This document shows positions 9,015-19,518 of a stretch of DNA of 64,000 bases, in pieces (positions within the stretch are counted from its first letter, which is position 1; every line of letters begins with the position of its first letter). A program made the position numbers and the translations under genes. The notes beneath the pieces are model-generated. The model was not told the DNA's origin. It made no database searches and worked only from the letters and a program-made list of their open reading frames with translations. The DNA is from Mycobacterium sp. D16Q14 (GTDB taxonomy: Bacteria; Actinomycetota; Actinomycetes; Mycobacteriales; Mycobacteriaceae). Where the stretch lies: NCBI GenBank assembly GCA_002013415.1, contig MAEX01000014.1, positions 88,489 to 152,488 of the forward strand, written 5' to 3'.

Positions 9015-10400
9015 TCAGATCCCCGCGGCGTGCTCCAGCTCCACCAGCGCCGCTTCGAGACCGTCGGCCATCTCGTCGATATCCGCGGCGACCTCCGGCG
9101 TAGTGACGAACCCAAAATCCATGTGCTCCATATAAGAGAAACAAGTGATGTTGAGGGCTACGTCCAGGACGGGCGGACCCAGCGGGATCATCGACTCCAA
9201 CTGGGCGCCCGCCATGTAGAGCGGGAAAGACGGACCCGGGACATTTGAGAGCACCAGGTTGATGGGGGCCAGATTCCGGGACAGCCCACTGGCGGTGTAC
9301 GCCCGCGCTGCCAATTGCAGCAGCCCCGGCGGCGTCGTATCGGTCAACCCCATGATCTGATGGGCCGACATCGCGCGCGCCATATCCTTGGCGCCCTGCG
9401 TTCCCTCATAGATCGCCCTGATCCGCTCGGCCGGGTCGTCGATATCCGTCGCCAGCGAGACCGTCATGGAGCTGATCTGGTTGCCCACCTCACCGTCGGT
9501 TTCCTCGGTACGCACCGAGACCGGAATCTGCACGATCAGCGGTTTGTCCGGCAGCTCGTCGCGCTTGGCCAGATAGTTCCGGACGGCCCCGGACACGATG
9601 GCCAGCACCACGTCGTTGACCTTGACGCCAAACGTATCCTTGAGTACCTTGACCCGCGCCAGCTCCAGACGCGCCCCGGATATCCGGCGATGCGGCGACA
9701 CCGGTGCATTGAATCGGGTGTGCGGGGCCTCGAAGTAGCCCGGCGATTTCCGTTCCATACCGAACACCGCCAGCTGCTGGCGAACCGTCTGCTGCACCAG
9801 CCGAACCACCCGATAGGGCGTTTTGACGCCCAGGTTGACCAACGCGCTCAACAAGATGCGCTCACGACTGGGCAGCCCGAGGCCCACCAGCGACCCGACA
9901 GTGTCGTCCGGCGCCGGCCGCGGCTCGGGGGCGATATCGAACAAAATCTCGCCCAGGCCGGCGCCCGAAACCCCGTCGACGATGGCGTGATGCATCTTGG
10001 TCAGCGTGGCGACACGTCCACCCTCGACACCCTCGATGACCCACAGCTCCCATAATGGGCGCGATCGGTCGAGCTTGTACGACATCAGCCGGCCGGCCAG
10101 TTCCTCCAGCTCCTTGCGACCGCCGGGCGCGGGAACACCGATGCGGCGAATGTGAAAGTCGGGATCCAGTTCCTCATCCTCGACAAACCACGGCCGGTCC
10201 AATCCCAGCGGGACATCAGTGACTCGCCAGCGCAGCTGCGGCATCGACGGAAGCCTCTCCACGATGAGGCCGCGAACCCGCTCAAAGCTGTAGTCAGGTG
10301 CATCGGTGGGGTCATAGATCGACAGTCCCCCGATGTGCATATGCCAACCCGCCGTTTCGGCGTGCCAGAACGCCGCATCTACCCCAGACAGCCGCTGCAT
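9015..10400 (-). CDS. WS/DGAT family diacylglycerol O-acyltransferase / wax ester synthase
   Basis: A 461-residue protein with the WS/DGAT active-site motif HHAIVDG (residues 137-143) in the N-terminal half and the typical N-terminus [22 protein letters not shown] and the C-terminal segment [10 protein letters not shown] are also conserved in the family. These enzymes make triacylglycerol or wax esters from acyl-CoA, and mycobacteria encode many paralogues. It faces the flippase-like gene tail to tail with an 18-base gap. The paralogue, and so the substrate preference, cannot be named from sequence alone. Confidence 0.92.
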   Translation of the reverse strand: MQRLSGVDAAFWHAETAGWHMHIGGLSIYDPTDAPDYSFERVRGLIVERLPSMPQLRWRVTDVPLGLDRPWFVEDEELDPDFHIRRIGVPAPGGRKELEELAGRLMSYKLDRSRPLWELWVIEGVEGGRVATLTKMHHAIVDGVSGAGLGEILFDIAPEPRPAPDDTVGSLVGLGLPSRERILLSALVNLGVKTPYRVVRLVQQTVRQQLAVFGMERKSPGYFEAPHTRFNAPVSPHRRISGARLELARVKVLKDTFGVKVNDVVLAIVSGAVRNYLAKRDELPDKPLIVQIPVSVRTEETDGEVGNQISSMTVSLATDIDDPAERIRAIYEGTQGAKDMARAMSAHQIMGLTDTTPPGLLQLAARAYTASGLSRNLAPINLVLSNVPGPSFPLYMAGAQLESMIPLGPPVLDVALNITCFSYMEHMDFGFVTTPEVAADIDEMADGLEAALVELEHAAGI

Positions 10401-10496
10401 GGCCGAAACATTAGTGCCGCCAACGGTCCCTTCTGCCGGAATGGCAGGACTCGTCGGGGCCGGGTAGAGCCGACGTTCGCTGATCGGTAGCCGGTG

Positions 10497-10502
10497 CTAC
10501 CT
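10497..10502 (+). promoter_or_regulatory. -10 box of a leaderless promoter for the GT2 gene
   Basis: TACCTT (TANNNT consensus) ends 8 bases before GTG 10511. No Shine-Dalgarno sequence precedes that GTG. This spacing is what is expected when transcription starts on the first base of the start codon, which is frequent in mycobacteria. Confidence 0.45.
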
Positions 10503-10510
10503 TGATCCCA

Positions 10511-11205
10511 GTGAGCAACACCGGTAACAGTGACGTCTGGCTGGTCATCCCCGCCTATAACGAGGGGCCAGTCATCGCCGACGTCATCGCAGCGGCACTC
10601 GGCACGTTCCCCAACATCGTCTGTGTGGACGACGGCAGCGCGGACCGCACGGCCGCGCTGGCGCACGGCGCCGGGGCGCATCTAGTCCGGCATCCGGTCA
10701 ATCTGGGGCAGGGTGCCGCGATACAAACCGGTGTCGAATACGCCCGCGCGCAGCCCGGTGCTCACATCTTCGTCACCTTCGACGCCGACGGCCAGCATCA
10801 GGTCAAGGACGTGGTTGCCATGGTGGACAGGCTGCGACTCGAACCGCTCGACATCATCGTCGGCACACGTTTCGGGGCGGGGTCCGCACCCAGCCATGTT
10901 CCCCTGATCAAGCGCATCGTACTGAAAACCGTTGTGCTGCTGAGCCCCCGCACCCGCCGCCTCAACCTGACCGACGCCCACAACGGGCTGCGTGTGTTCA
11001 ACCGCACCGTCGCCACCGGACTCAACATCACGATGAACGGCATGGGCCACGCCAGCGAGTTCATCGCGATGATCGCTGAAAACCATTGGCGGGTAGCCGA
11101 ACAGCCCGTCGATATCCTGTACACCGAGTACTCGATGGCCAAAGGCCAGTCGCTGATCAACGGAGTCAACATCATGTTCGACACCGCGTTCCGCCGGAGG
11201 TTGCC

Positions 11206-11209
<4 letters not shown>
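10511..11209 (+). CDS. ppgS: GT2 family polyprenyl-phosphate glycosyltransferase (PpgS-like)
   Basis: A 232-residue GT-A glycosyltransferase with IPAYNEG, the nucleotide-binding DDGSAD (40-45) and the metal-binding DADGQ (91-95). The block GT2, DUF2304 membrane protein, GalE and large membrane protein repeats the order of M. tuberculosis Rv3631, Rv3632, Rv3634c and Rv3635. There, Rv3631 (PpgS) makes polyprenyl-phospho-N-acetylgalactosamine for the galactosamine on arabinogalactan, helped by Rv3632. GTG 10511 is chosen over the in-frame TTG at 10502 because a leaderless -10 box fits it. Orthology is inferred from synteny and motifs. Confidence 0.85.
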
Positions 11210-12477
<1,268 letters not shown>

Positions 12478-12567
12478 TTATTCGCATAGCTCACGGCATT
12501 CGGCCCCACCCTACCGACCGTGCCTGATGTTCTTCGCGCGAGCGTTCATCGCTAGTCTCGGGCCCTG

Positions 12568-14340
12568 ATGCCTTTCGCCAGAACCAACCGCGTTGCCCTG
12601 GCCGCCGCGGCTCTCCTCGTGGTGCACCTTGTGGTTCGCGGCGTGCTGGCTTTCGGGGGCGACTTCTATTGGGACGATCTGATCCTGGTTGGCCGCGCGG
12701 GCACACAGGGCTTGTTCGCCCCGTCGTACCTGTTCGATGACCACGATGGGCATGTCATGCCCGCGGCCTTCTTACTGGCGGGCATCATCACCAAACTCGC
12801 ACCATTGAATTGGTTCGGGCCCGCGCTGAGCCTGGTGATTCTGCAGGCATTGGCATCCCTGGCATTGCTGCGGGCGCTGTGGGTGATTCTGGGCTGGCGG
12901 CCAGTGCTGCTCGTTCCACTCACGTTCGCCCTGTTCACGCCGCTGGCGATACCCGGCTTTACCTGGTGGGCCGCAGCGCTGAACTCCCTGCCGATGCTGA
13001 CCGCGATGTGTTGGTTCGTGGCCGACGCGGTGCTGCTGGATCGCAGCGGAAACCGCCGGTACGCCGTGACGGCCATGGGCGCCTTCCTCGGCGGGCTGTT
13101 GTTCTTCGAGAAATCGGTGGTCATTCCGTTCGTCGCGTTCGCGGTGGTGACGCTGTTGGCCCATCTGCGCGGCGACGGGTGGTCGGCACTGACACGGACC
13201 TGGCGACGCGGCGCGATGCTCTGGATTCCGGCCGGGGCGCTCACTGCGGCGTGGATCGCCCTGTATCTGGTAGTGGTGGACCAGAAGCGATGGAGCACCG
13301 ACCTGTCTATGACATGGTCGCTGCTACAACGCTCCTTCACGCACGGGGTGCTCCCCGGGTTGGTGGGTGGACCGTGGCGCTGGGACCGCTGGGTACCCAG
13401 CTCACCGTGGGCCGAACCGTCGTCGTCGGTCATCTGGCTGGGAGCGCTCGCGCTGGGTGCGACGGTTGTACTGACGTGTTCTCGTAAACAGCGACTCGCA
13501 CCGGTCTGGCTGACGCTGCTGGGTTACCTGGTCGCCAGCGAGGTGCCGATCTATCTCATGCGCTCATCTGCTTTCACGGCGCTGCTGCTTGCACAAACCT
13601 TGCGATACCTGCCGGATCTGGTGGTGGTCGCGACGCTGCTGGCCGCGGTGGGGCTCACCGCCCCGAACCGACTGGGCAGCGGCTACCTGGACAACTCTGT
13701 CCGACGCACCGCGGTGGTCGCGTTCGCATTGGCATTGTTCGTGGCAAGCAGCTTGATCTCGACGGCCAGCTATCTGCGCACCTGGCGCAATAATCCAGCC
13801 TCGCCCTACATCGCTACCGTGAAGGAATCCCTGGCGGCGGTCGCGGGCGGGCCCGCGGTCCTTGACCAGGAAGTCGACCCACTGGTGCTTCAGAATGTGG
13901 TGCGGCCGGAGAACCTGTTAAGTCATATGTTCGCGCTGGTCCGTCCCCGGCCAGAGATCGGTTCCACCACAACGCAGTTACGCATGCTAGACCGCTACGG
14001 CCACCTGCTGGACGCCCAGGTGACGTGGGTGCGCGCCCTGACCGAGGGGCCGGTCCCAGGATGCGGTTACCTGGTGCAGTCCATCCAGACCATGCCACTG
14101 ACCGGGCCGCTGCTTCCCGCGGACTGGATCGTCGAGCTGAACTACCTCGCCAACACCGAGGGCGCGGTGTGGGCATCGTTCACCAACGGGCCCAGGGTCA
14201 AGGTTCCGGTTCGCCCCGGGCTCAACCGAGTGTTCATCAGACTCCCAGGTTCGGGGAATTCGCTTACCCTGCAGCCGATTACTCAGTCGCTGTCGCTGTG
14301 CGTCGCCGTCGGGCCGGTGGGAGCGCTCGCGCCCCGGTAG
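12568..14340 (+). CDS. Large polytopic membrane protein (Rv3635-like, GT-C-like topology)
   Basis: A 590-residue protein with about 10-11 hydrophobic segments in the first 430 residues, then a soluble, probably extracytoplasmic C-terminal domain of about 160 residues. The loop after the first helix reads FGGDFYWDDLI. An acidic first loop of this kind is the catalytic feature of GT-C glycosyltransferases that use lipid-linked donors. Size and place match M. tuberculosis Rv3635 (about 590 residues). It could be the transferase using the polyprenyl sugar made next door, but that is inference. It is divergent from galE1 across a 105-base gap. A TAGTCT box at 12554-12559 could drive a near-leaderless transcript. 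Confidence 0.75.
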   Translation: MPFARTNRVALAAAALLVVHLVVRGVLAFGGDFYWDDLILVGRAGTQGLFAPSYLFDDHDGHVMPAAFLLAGIITKLAPLNWFGPALSLVILQALASLALLRALWVILGWRPVLLVPLTFALFTPLAIPGFTWWAAALNSLPMLTAMCWFVADAVLLDRSGNRRYAVTAMGAFLGGLLFFEKSVVIPFVAFAVVTLLAHLRGDGWSALTRTWRRGAMLWIPAGALTAAWIALYLVVVDQKRWSTDLSMTWSLLQRSFTHGVLPGLVGGPWRWDRWVPSSPWAEPSSSVIWLGALALGATVVLTCSRKQRLAPVWLTLLGYLVASEVPIYLMRSSAFTALLLAQTLRYLPDLVVVATLLAAVGLTAPNRLGSGYLDNSVRRTAVVAFALALFVASSLISTASYLRTWRNNPASPYIATVKESLAAVAGGPAVLDQEVDPLVLQNVVRPENLLSHMFALVRPRPEIGSTTTQLRMLDRYGHLLDAQVTWVRALTEGPVPGCGYLVQSIQTMPLTGPLLPADWIVELNYLANTEGAVWASFTNGPRVKVPVRPGLNRVFIRLPGSGNSLTLQPITQSLSLCVAVGPVGALAPR

Positions 14341-14350
14341 ATTGGGCGCC

Positions 14351-15997
14351 ATGCTCGGAGAACTGGCTTTCACCTGGACGGGACGACTTTCTGCCCCTTT
14401 CCTTGAAAAGCTGCTCGACCTGCCCGAACCCGTCACCACGGAGGTGCAGGCACGTCGGGGCATCAAGGTAACGATGCCCGACGGCGTCAAGCTCGCTACC
14501 GACCACTTCCGGCCGCCCGGGCAAGATCCGCTACCCGCCGTCATCTTCCGCACGCCATACGGCAGGCACGGCGCTATCAGCCAGATGTGGGCAACGCTGT
14601 TGGCACGTCAGGGATTTCAGGTTATCCTGCAGGACACTCGCGGCCAGTTCGGTTCCGAGGGCAAGTTCGACGCCTTTCGGCAGGAGCGTGCGGACGGCTT
14701 GGCCACGGCGGCCTGGGTCCGGAAGCAACCCTGGTGCGACGGCACACTCGCGACCGCCGGTCCGTCGTATCTCGGGCACACTCAATGGGCGGTGGCACCG
14801 TACCTCGAGCCACCCTTGGCGGCCATGTGCCCGGCGATCACCACCAGTAATTTTACCGAGCTCTTCTACCCGAGCGGGGCCTTCAATCTGCACAACTTGC
14901 TGAGCTGGTCAGCCTCGATCGGCACGCACGACGGCTCCCAGATCAAGCGCCTGCTGCAGACGCGCGCCCTTGAGAAACAGGTACGGCGCGCCATGGATCA
15001 CCTGCCCCTGGGCAACGCCGACAACGTCGCCATTGGCAAACCAGAACCGTTCTGGCGCACCGTGACCGACCATACCGACGACGACTACTGGGACGAGATC
15101 GATCACACCCCACGGCTCGCGCAACTCAACACACCGGTAAGCATGGTGACCGGATGGTGGGACCTGCTCCTGGTGGGTCAGCTGCGCGACTACGACGAGT
15201 TGCAGAAGGCCGACTGCCCACGGCGGATCACCATTGGCCCATGGGACCACATGAAGTCACTCAAGGCGGTGGTCTCCGACAGCTTCTCGTGGCTGGCCGC
15301 TCATCTGCGGGGCGACGCCTCCTCGACCCATCGCTCTCCGGTTCGGGTCTACCTGCAGAAGGCCGGCCAATGGCTCGACTTCGATCACTGGCCACCCAAG
15401 AAGTCAAACCCCACCCCGCTGTATCTGCAGGCCGATAACGTACTGGATTGGCATGCACCACAGAGTGATAACTCCACCGACACGTTTACCTACGATCCGG
15501 CGGATCCCACTCCAGTTGCAGGCGGGCCGCTGCTGGACACGAGATCCTCCGGCCAGCGAGACAACTTCGCGACCGAGAAGCGTTCCGATGTACTGGTGTA
15601 CACCAGTGGTCCGCTGACGAGCGACCTGGACCTCATCGGCCCCGTCTCGGCATCCATTTACGCGACCACGGACAGCGGCCAGGGCGATCTGTTCGTCCGA
15701 CTCTGCGATGTCGACCGAAAGGGAGTGTCCCGCAATGTTTCCGATGGCATCGTACGGTTCAACGGCACGACGGGTTCGCCGGTCGACGTGACTATGCATC
15801 CCACCGGCTACCGTTTCACGCGCGGCCACCGGCTGCGAGTACAGGTCAGCGGGGGCGCGTTTCCGAACCACGCCCGCAACACCGGTTCCGGTGAACCGCT
15901 GGCGACCGCCAGCCGCATCGTCCCGATCCGCTTCGAGATCCACCACGACGAGGAACGCCCCTCTTCCATCACGATTCCCGTGATGGAAGCTTCATGA
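14351..15997 (+). CDS. CocE/NonD family hydrolase (X-Pro dipeptidyl-peptidase S15-like)
   Basis: A 548-residue alpha/beta hydrolase. The nucleophile is Ser139 in GPSYLG. The N-terminal strand GVKLATDHFRP and DTRGQFGSEG are standard for the family, and the C-terminal jelly-roll (PepX_C-like) begins near residue 390 with DVLVYTSGPL. Members hydrolyse esters or amides of small acyl substrates. The physiological substrate is unknown. ATG 14351 is preferred to the TTG three codons upstream. Confidence 0.88.
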   Translation: MLGELAFTWTGRLSAPFLEKLLDLPEPVTTEVQARRGIKVTMPDGVKLATDHFRPPGQDPLPAVIFRTPYGRHGAISQMWATLLARQGFQVILQDTRGQFGSEGKFDAFRQERADGLATAAWVRKQPWCDGTLATAGPSYLGHTQWAVAPYLEPPLAAMCPAITTSNFTELFYPSGAFNLHNLLSWSASIGTHDGSQIKRLLQTRALEKQVRRAMDHLPLGNADNVAIGKPEPFWRTVTDHTDDDYWDEIDHTPRLAQLNTPVSMVTGWWDLLLVGQLRDYDELQKADCPRRITIGPWDHMKSLKAVVSDSFSWLAAHLRGDASSTHRSPVRVYLQKAGQWLDFDHWPPKKSNPTPLYLQADNVLDWHAPQSDNSTDTFTYDPADPTPVAGGPLLDTRSSGQRDNFATEKRSDVLVYTSGPLTSDLDLIGPVSASIYATTDSGQGDLFVRLCDVDRKGVSRNVSDGIVRFNGTTGSPVDVTMHPTGYRFTRGHRLRVQVSGGAFPNHARNTGSGEPLATASRIVPIRFEIHHDEERPSSITIPVMEAS

Positions 15998-16557
15998 TCA
16001 TGAAACACCTTTGCACCCTTGGACTTATCGGGATACTTCTCACTGCGTGTGGAGGCAATGGGGCTTCAGAAAGTCGGCCAACCCTCATCCACGTCGGCCC
16101 CAGCGGCGGCGGCGCTGAAACCAAAGTGGTTACGGCAGAAGAAGGTAAGCCCGGCACTCTCGGACAGCAGGTGCGCGACGGCGACCTCGCGTTTGTCATC
16201 ACACGGGTAAACGATGCCGGAACGGTCGGCGACCAGACGAATCCGGCCCTGCAGGCGACGGCAACCGGCACCTTCGTCGTCGTTCACGTCGAGGTCCTAA
16301 ACCTCGGACAGACAACGCACTCCTTCCTCGGGGACGAACAGAAACTCAAGGACGCAGCGGGCAAGGAGTACACCCCCGATAGCATGGCAAACATCTTGGC
16401 GCGCAACGCCGAACAACTCGAGCCCGGCGCAGAGCTCGGGCCCGGTACGCAGAAGCGGTCGGTGCTCGTCTATGACGTCCCGGCCGGCACCGTGCCCAGG
16501 GAGATCGACCTACATATCGACTACAAGTCCAAGGGCGCCAAGGTCCTGCTCGGCTAA
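15994..16557 (+). CDS. DUF4352-type secreted lipoprotein
   Basis: ATG 15994 overlaps the hydrolase stop (ATGA). A short positively charged start and hydrophobic stretch lead to the lipobox LTAC (residues 16-19), so the mature protein is lipid-anchored outside the membrane. The remaining ~165 residues have the immunoglobulin-like DUF4352 pattern, with GDLAFVITRV, the strand TFVVVHVEVLNLG and the ending PREIDLHIDY. Function is unknown. The coupling suggests joint expression with the CocE-like hydrolase. Confidence 0.82.
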   Translation: MIMKHLCTLGLIGILLTACGGNGASESRPTLIHVGPSGGGAETKVVTAEEGKPGTLGQQVRDGDLAFVITRVNDAGTVGDQTNPALQATATGTFVVVHVEVLNLGQTTHSFLGDEQKLKDAAGKEYTPDSMANILARNAEQLEPGAELGPGTQKRSVLVYDVPAGTVPREIDLHIDYKSKGAKVLLG

Positions 16558-17192
16558 TCGGCGGGCGGGAAGAGCGCATACGCGATCTGCGAGGCGACCG
16601 CCCTGGGGGCGGCATCGTCACGTGAATCAGCAAGCGCCCCAACGGACCACAGCGAGACAAATCCGTGCACCAAGGACCAGGCCGCGCGGGCCGCGGTGAC
16701 CTTGTCGGCCGAAGTCTGCCGCGATGTCAGTGTCGCGATCCCGGCATCCAAGGCGGCGCCGGCACGGCCTCGCACCGCGGCGAGTCGCGCATCGGTGGAA
16801 TCCAGTAACGCGGGTTCGAACATCACCGAGTAGTGGCCGGGATGGACCAGGGCGAAGTCCACGTAGGCCAGGGCAGCGGCACGAAAGTCAGGGTACGCGC
16901 CGTCGAGGGCCTCGGCGAGTTTGGTGAATCCGTCGGCAGCCAAGGCGGTGAACAGACCGCGGCGATCGCCGAAATGGTGTGCCGGCGCGGCGTGCGAGAC
17001 ACCCGCTTTACGAGGCAGTTCCCGCAGTGACAGCTCGGTGGCGCCGCACCTGGCCACCATATCGGCCGCGCTGGCCAGTATCACTGCCCGCAGTGCGTGA
17101 GGGGGAGTGCTGCAGGTGGTGATGTTTCCGGCCAATGTGTATGCCGCGACCCAGCGGTCCAACCCGCTGTCCACTCCCCTGGGCTGGCGCAC
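16554..17192 (-). CDS. TetR/AcrR family transcriptional regulator
   Basis: The N-terminal helix-turn-helix reads ILASAADMVARCGATELSLR then ELPRKAGVSHAAPAHHFGDR, the TetR DNA-binding domain. The C-terminal ligand domain matches TetR_C-type regulators (HPGHYSVMFEP). It is convergent with the lipoprotein gene and the two stops overlap. GTG 17192 gives 212 residues. The HTH would then begin unusually late (about residue 36), so the true start may be 20-30 codons further in. The target genes are unknown. Confidence 0.82.
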   Translation of the reverse strand: MRQPRGVDSGLDRWVAAYTLAGNITTCSTPPHALRAVILASAADMVARCGATELSLRELPRKAGVSHAAPAHHFGDRRGLFTALAADGFTKLAEALDGAYPDFRAAALAYVDFALVHPGHYSVMFEPALLDSTDARLAAVRGRAGAALDAGIATLTSRQTSADKVTAARAAWSLVHGFVSLWSVGALADSRDDAAPRAVASQIAYALFPPAD

Positions 17193-17240
17193 CGGTGAAC
17201 AGCTGCTATTTCTCGCAGCGACCGGGATCGTCGTATCGGG

Positions 17241-17987
17241 CTAGATCAGGTGCCAGACCAGAACCGCGGCCAGCACTCCCATCCCGTTGAGTGACCAGTG
17301 CAACGCAATGGGCGCCAAGAGGCTGCCACTGCGGCGCCGCAACCAGGTGAAGACGAAACCCGCGAAGGCAGTGGCGACCACCGCCCCGGCGACACCGGCG
17401 ATCTGCGCCCACAGGCCCACCCCGAGCAGCCTCGTCAGGCCGACGTTGCCGGTCGTCAGACCTAAGGAAGTAGCGATGTGCCAAAAGCCGAACAGCAGAG
17501 ACCCGGCGGCTGCGACTCCCCGGAAGCCCCAGGCTCGGGCCATCGTCCCGTGCAGAACTCCCCGGAAGGCGAGCTCCTCGGGAATCACGGTCTGCAGCGG
17601 GATCAGGACGAAAGAGGCCAGTAGCGCGCCCGAAACGGTCGTCGCGTAGCTGCTGTTGAGGAACATCGGCCGGGTAATCGGCAGCAAGAGACCTATGCCA
17701 ATCACCGCTCCAACGATGACGACCGCGACAGCCGCGTACTTGGCGCCGGAACGCCAGTGATCGCGGCCCAACCCCAACTCGGCCCAGGAGTGGCCCCGGT
17801 AGCGGATCAGAGCCAGCAGCCCAATCGCGGCAATCGGGACCACGACGAAGTTGGCCCAGGGCGTGGTGAAGTGCGCGATCAGATTGGTGGCGACGAGAAC
17901 AGCGACCACGACGGCAATGTCGATGTAGGTGCGCACGTCCCGCAATCCATGCAGGGGCGCAGCAGCAGCCGAGGTCTGAGTAGGCAC
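17241..17987 (-). CDS. CPBP (Abi/Rce1-like) intramembrane metalloprotease family protein
   Basis: A 248-residue protein with six to eight membrane helices. The CPBP motifs are present: Glu137-Glu138 with Arg142 in PEELAFRG, the second motif FGFWHIA (His170), and a late LHWSLNG near residue 228. These glutamates and histidines form the presumed metal site of Rce1-type proteases. In bacteria such proteins process small peptides or contribute to self-immunity. The substrate here is unknown. GTG 17987 is the start used. Confidence 0.85.
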   Translation of the reverse strand: MPTQTSAAAAPLHGLRDVRTYIDIAVVVAVLVATNLIAHFTTPWANFVVVPIAAIGLLALIRYRGHSWAELGLGRDHWRSGAKYAAVAVVIVGAVIGIGLLLPITRPMFLNSSYATTVSGALLASFVLIPLQTVIPEELAFRGVLHGTMARAWGFRGVAAAGSLLFGFWHIATSLGLTTGNVGLTRLLGVGLWAQIAGVAGAVVATAFAGFVFTWLRRRSGSLLAPIALHWSLNGMGVLAAVLVWHLI

Positions 17988-18140
17988 CCGGTCCAGAGTA
18001 CCGGCGGTCTCGTTGACCCAGGTCAGAGTGTGATCCAGTCGTGGCTATCGCCCCGCACCTCGGTGTGGGGCCGATTGTGGCAGTGCCCACAACGCTGCGT
18101 TAACCGGAACACGATCCACCCTCACGTAAGTTCTGGAATC

Positions 18141-18833
18141 GTGCTCACCCTGTTGCTGGCATTCGCGGGATTCGCCTGTCTGGACGCCCTCAACGTGCTC
18201 AACATCGGTATTGCCACCACCATCGTCTACGTGACCCGGCTGGAACGCCGATCGGCATTTCCCGGCGGCCTCAGCTTCGTCACCGGATTGTTTGTCGCAC
18301 TATTCACCTTTGGACTGGCGACCGTGCTCGGGGTGCGCTCGTTGACCGACGTGGCCGGTGGTTCGGACATCACCCCGTCTACCCGGTATTGGGCCCAACT
18401 GGTCATCGGCATTCTGTTGATCGCAGTTGCGGCGTTGACCTGGTTCACCGAGCCGGTGACGCCGCCGTGGATTCGCACTATTGCGCGCCGCCATCCGTGG
18501 CTTCTCGCACTCGTGGGGCTTGCGCTGGGTTATGCGGAGGCTCCCACATCTGTTCCGTACCTGAGCGCACTGGCGATGCTCGCCTCACGTCACCCGCTGC
18601 CGTCGATGTGGCCGCTGCTGCTGGTGGGCTACGGGTTGGTCGCCATTCTCCCGAGTCTGCTGATTCTCGTGCTGTCGACGCGACGATCTCCCGGCGCGCG
18701 GCGTGCGCAGCGCGCGCTGGTGCGGACGGTGACGCGATACGGCCCCACCGCGATTCGAGTGATTTTCCTGGGCTTGGGGGGCGTCCTGATCGCCAGTGCG
18801 CTGGTGCATCACGGCGCACTGGGGCTCCGCTGA
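18141..18833 (+). CDS. GAP family (Sap-like) six-helix membrane protein
   Basis: A 230-residue protein of six hydrophobic segments with a cytoplasmic basic loop (RTIARRHP). This is the pattern of GAP-family/LysE-like proteins, which in mycobacteria include Sap proteins near glycopeptidolipid and sulfolipid loci. GTG 18141 lacks a strong ribosome site, but TAAGTT at 18127-18132 lies 8 bases upstream, fitting a leaderless transcript. It is followed by a long hairpin. Confidence 0.75.
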   Translation: MLTLLLAFAGFACLDALNVLNIGIATTIVYVTRLERRSAFPGGLSFVTGLFVALFTFGLATVLGVRSLTDVAGGSDITPSTRYWAQLVIGILLIAVAALTWFTEPVTPPWIRTIARRHPWLLALVGLALGYAEAPTSVPYLSALAMLASRHPLPSMWPLLLVGYGLVAILPSLLILVLSTRRSPGARRAQRALVRTVTRYGPTAIRVIFLGLGGVLIASALVHHGALGLR

Positions 18834-18856
18834 GCGGCGAAGAGTTCATACAAAAA

Positions 18857-18913
18857 TCGGCTGGTCATTCCCTGTGCTCAACCCCACGATGAGCACAGGG
18901 AATGACCAGCCGA
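18857..18913. terminator. Perfect 23-bp stem-loop downstream of the GAP-family gene
   Basis: Bases 18857-18879 are the exact reverse complement of 18891-18913 with an 11-base loop. An A-run (18852-18856) precedes the stem, so in the minus-strand direction the hairpin is followed by a T-run, while the plus-strand side has none. It ends the host block before the EspR-like gene and probably terminates transcription. A perfect stem this long could also be a small mobile inverted repeat. Confidence 0.65.
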
Positions 18914-19095
18914 CAGCGGTCGGCCTTGGTTAGCCGAACGAACACTCGGGACATTACTGTCAGTAAATAGTCCTTGTCAATCACTTACCCTTCCGATAAG
19001 TTGCATATCGCTCGGACACCCGCAGACGTACGGTGAGCAGCACAGCATGTGCGTGTATCGTTGGACTGCGAAGTGAAAGTATGTGAGGGGGTGCG

Positions 19096-19518
19096 GTGCC
19101 GGACTTTTCGCAGCGCTTGAGCCATCTGTTTGCCACAGTGCATCCGGCCGGGCGCGGACCTTATTCCCTCAACGAGGTGGTCGCCGCACTTGGCGAGCGC
19201 GGCGTCGAGGTGTCTTCGCCCTATCTGTCGCTCCTGCGCAAGGGCGAACGTTCCAACCCGGCGCCCGATATCGTCACGGCACTGGCGGAGTTCTTCCAAG
19301 TGAGCCCCGCCTACTTCTACGACGCCGACTACGCCGCATCGGTAAATCGCGATTTGGATTGGCTTGTGCAGCTGCGTGACTCAAAGGTCCGCGAAATCGC
19401 GCAACGCAGCTATGCACTCTCCGAGGACAGTCGGCAGGCGATAGCCGATATGGTCGATCACTTACGCAAAGTCGAGGGCATACCCGACAAGGAAGCCGGA
19501 GCCGCCAAGTCTTCCTGA
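19096..19518 (+). CDS. EspR-like XRE-family helix-turn-helix regulator
   Basis: A 140-residue protein with the layout of M. tuberculosis EspR: an N-terminal HTH with the PGRGP-type turn (here AGRGPYSLNEVVAALG), the SPYLSLLRKGERSNP recognition region, AEFFQVSPAYFYD, and a C-terminal helical dimerisation region (DLDWLVQLRD...IAQRSYALS). EspR is a nucleoid-associated regulator of ESX-1 genes, and paralogues regulate neighbouring membrane genes. GTG 19096 follows GAGGGGG. Its 3' end overlaps the convergent membrane-protein gene by 61 bases. Confidence 0.85.
   Translation: MPDFSQRLSHLFATVHPAGRGPYSLNEVVAALGERGVEVSSPYLSLLRKGERSNPAPDIVTALAEFFQVSPAYFYDADYAASVNRDLDWLVQLRDSKVREIAQRSYALSEDSRQAIADMVDHLRKVEGIPDKEAGAAKSS

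Noticed and set aside
10502..10510. TTG 10502 as the start of the GT2 gene
   Set aside because: No ribosome site, and the TTG falls within the -10 box that serves the leaderless GTG at 10511.
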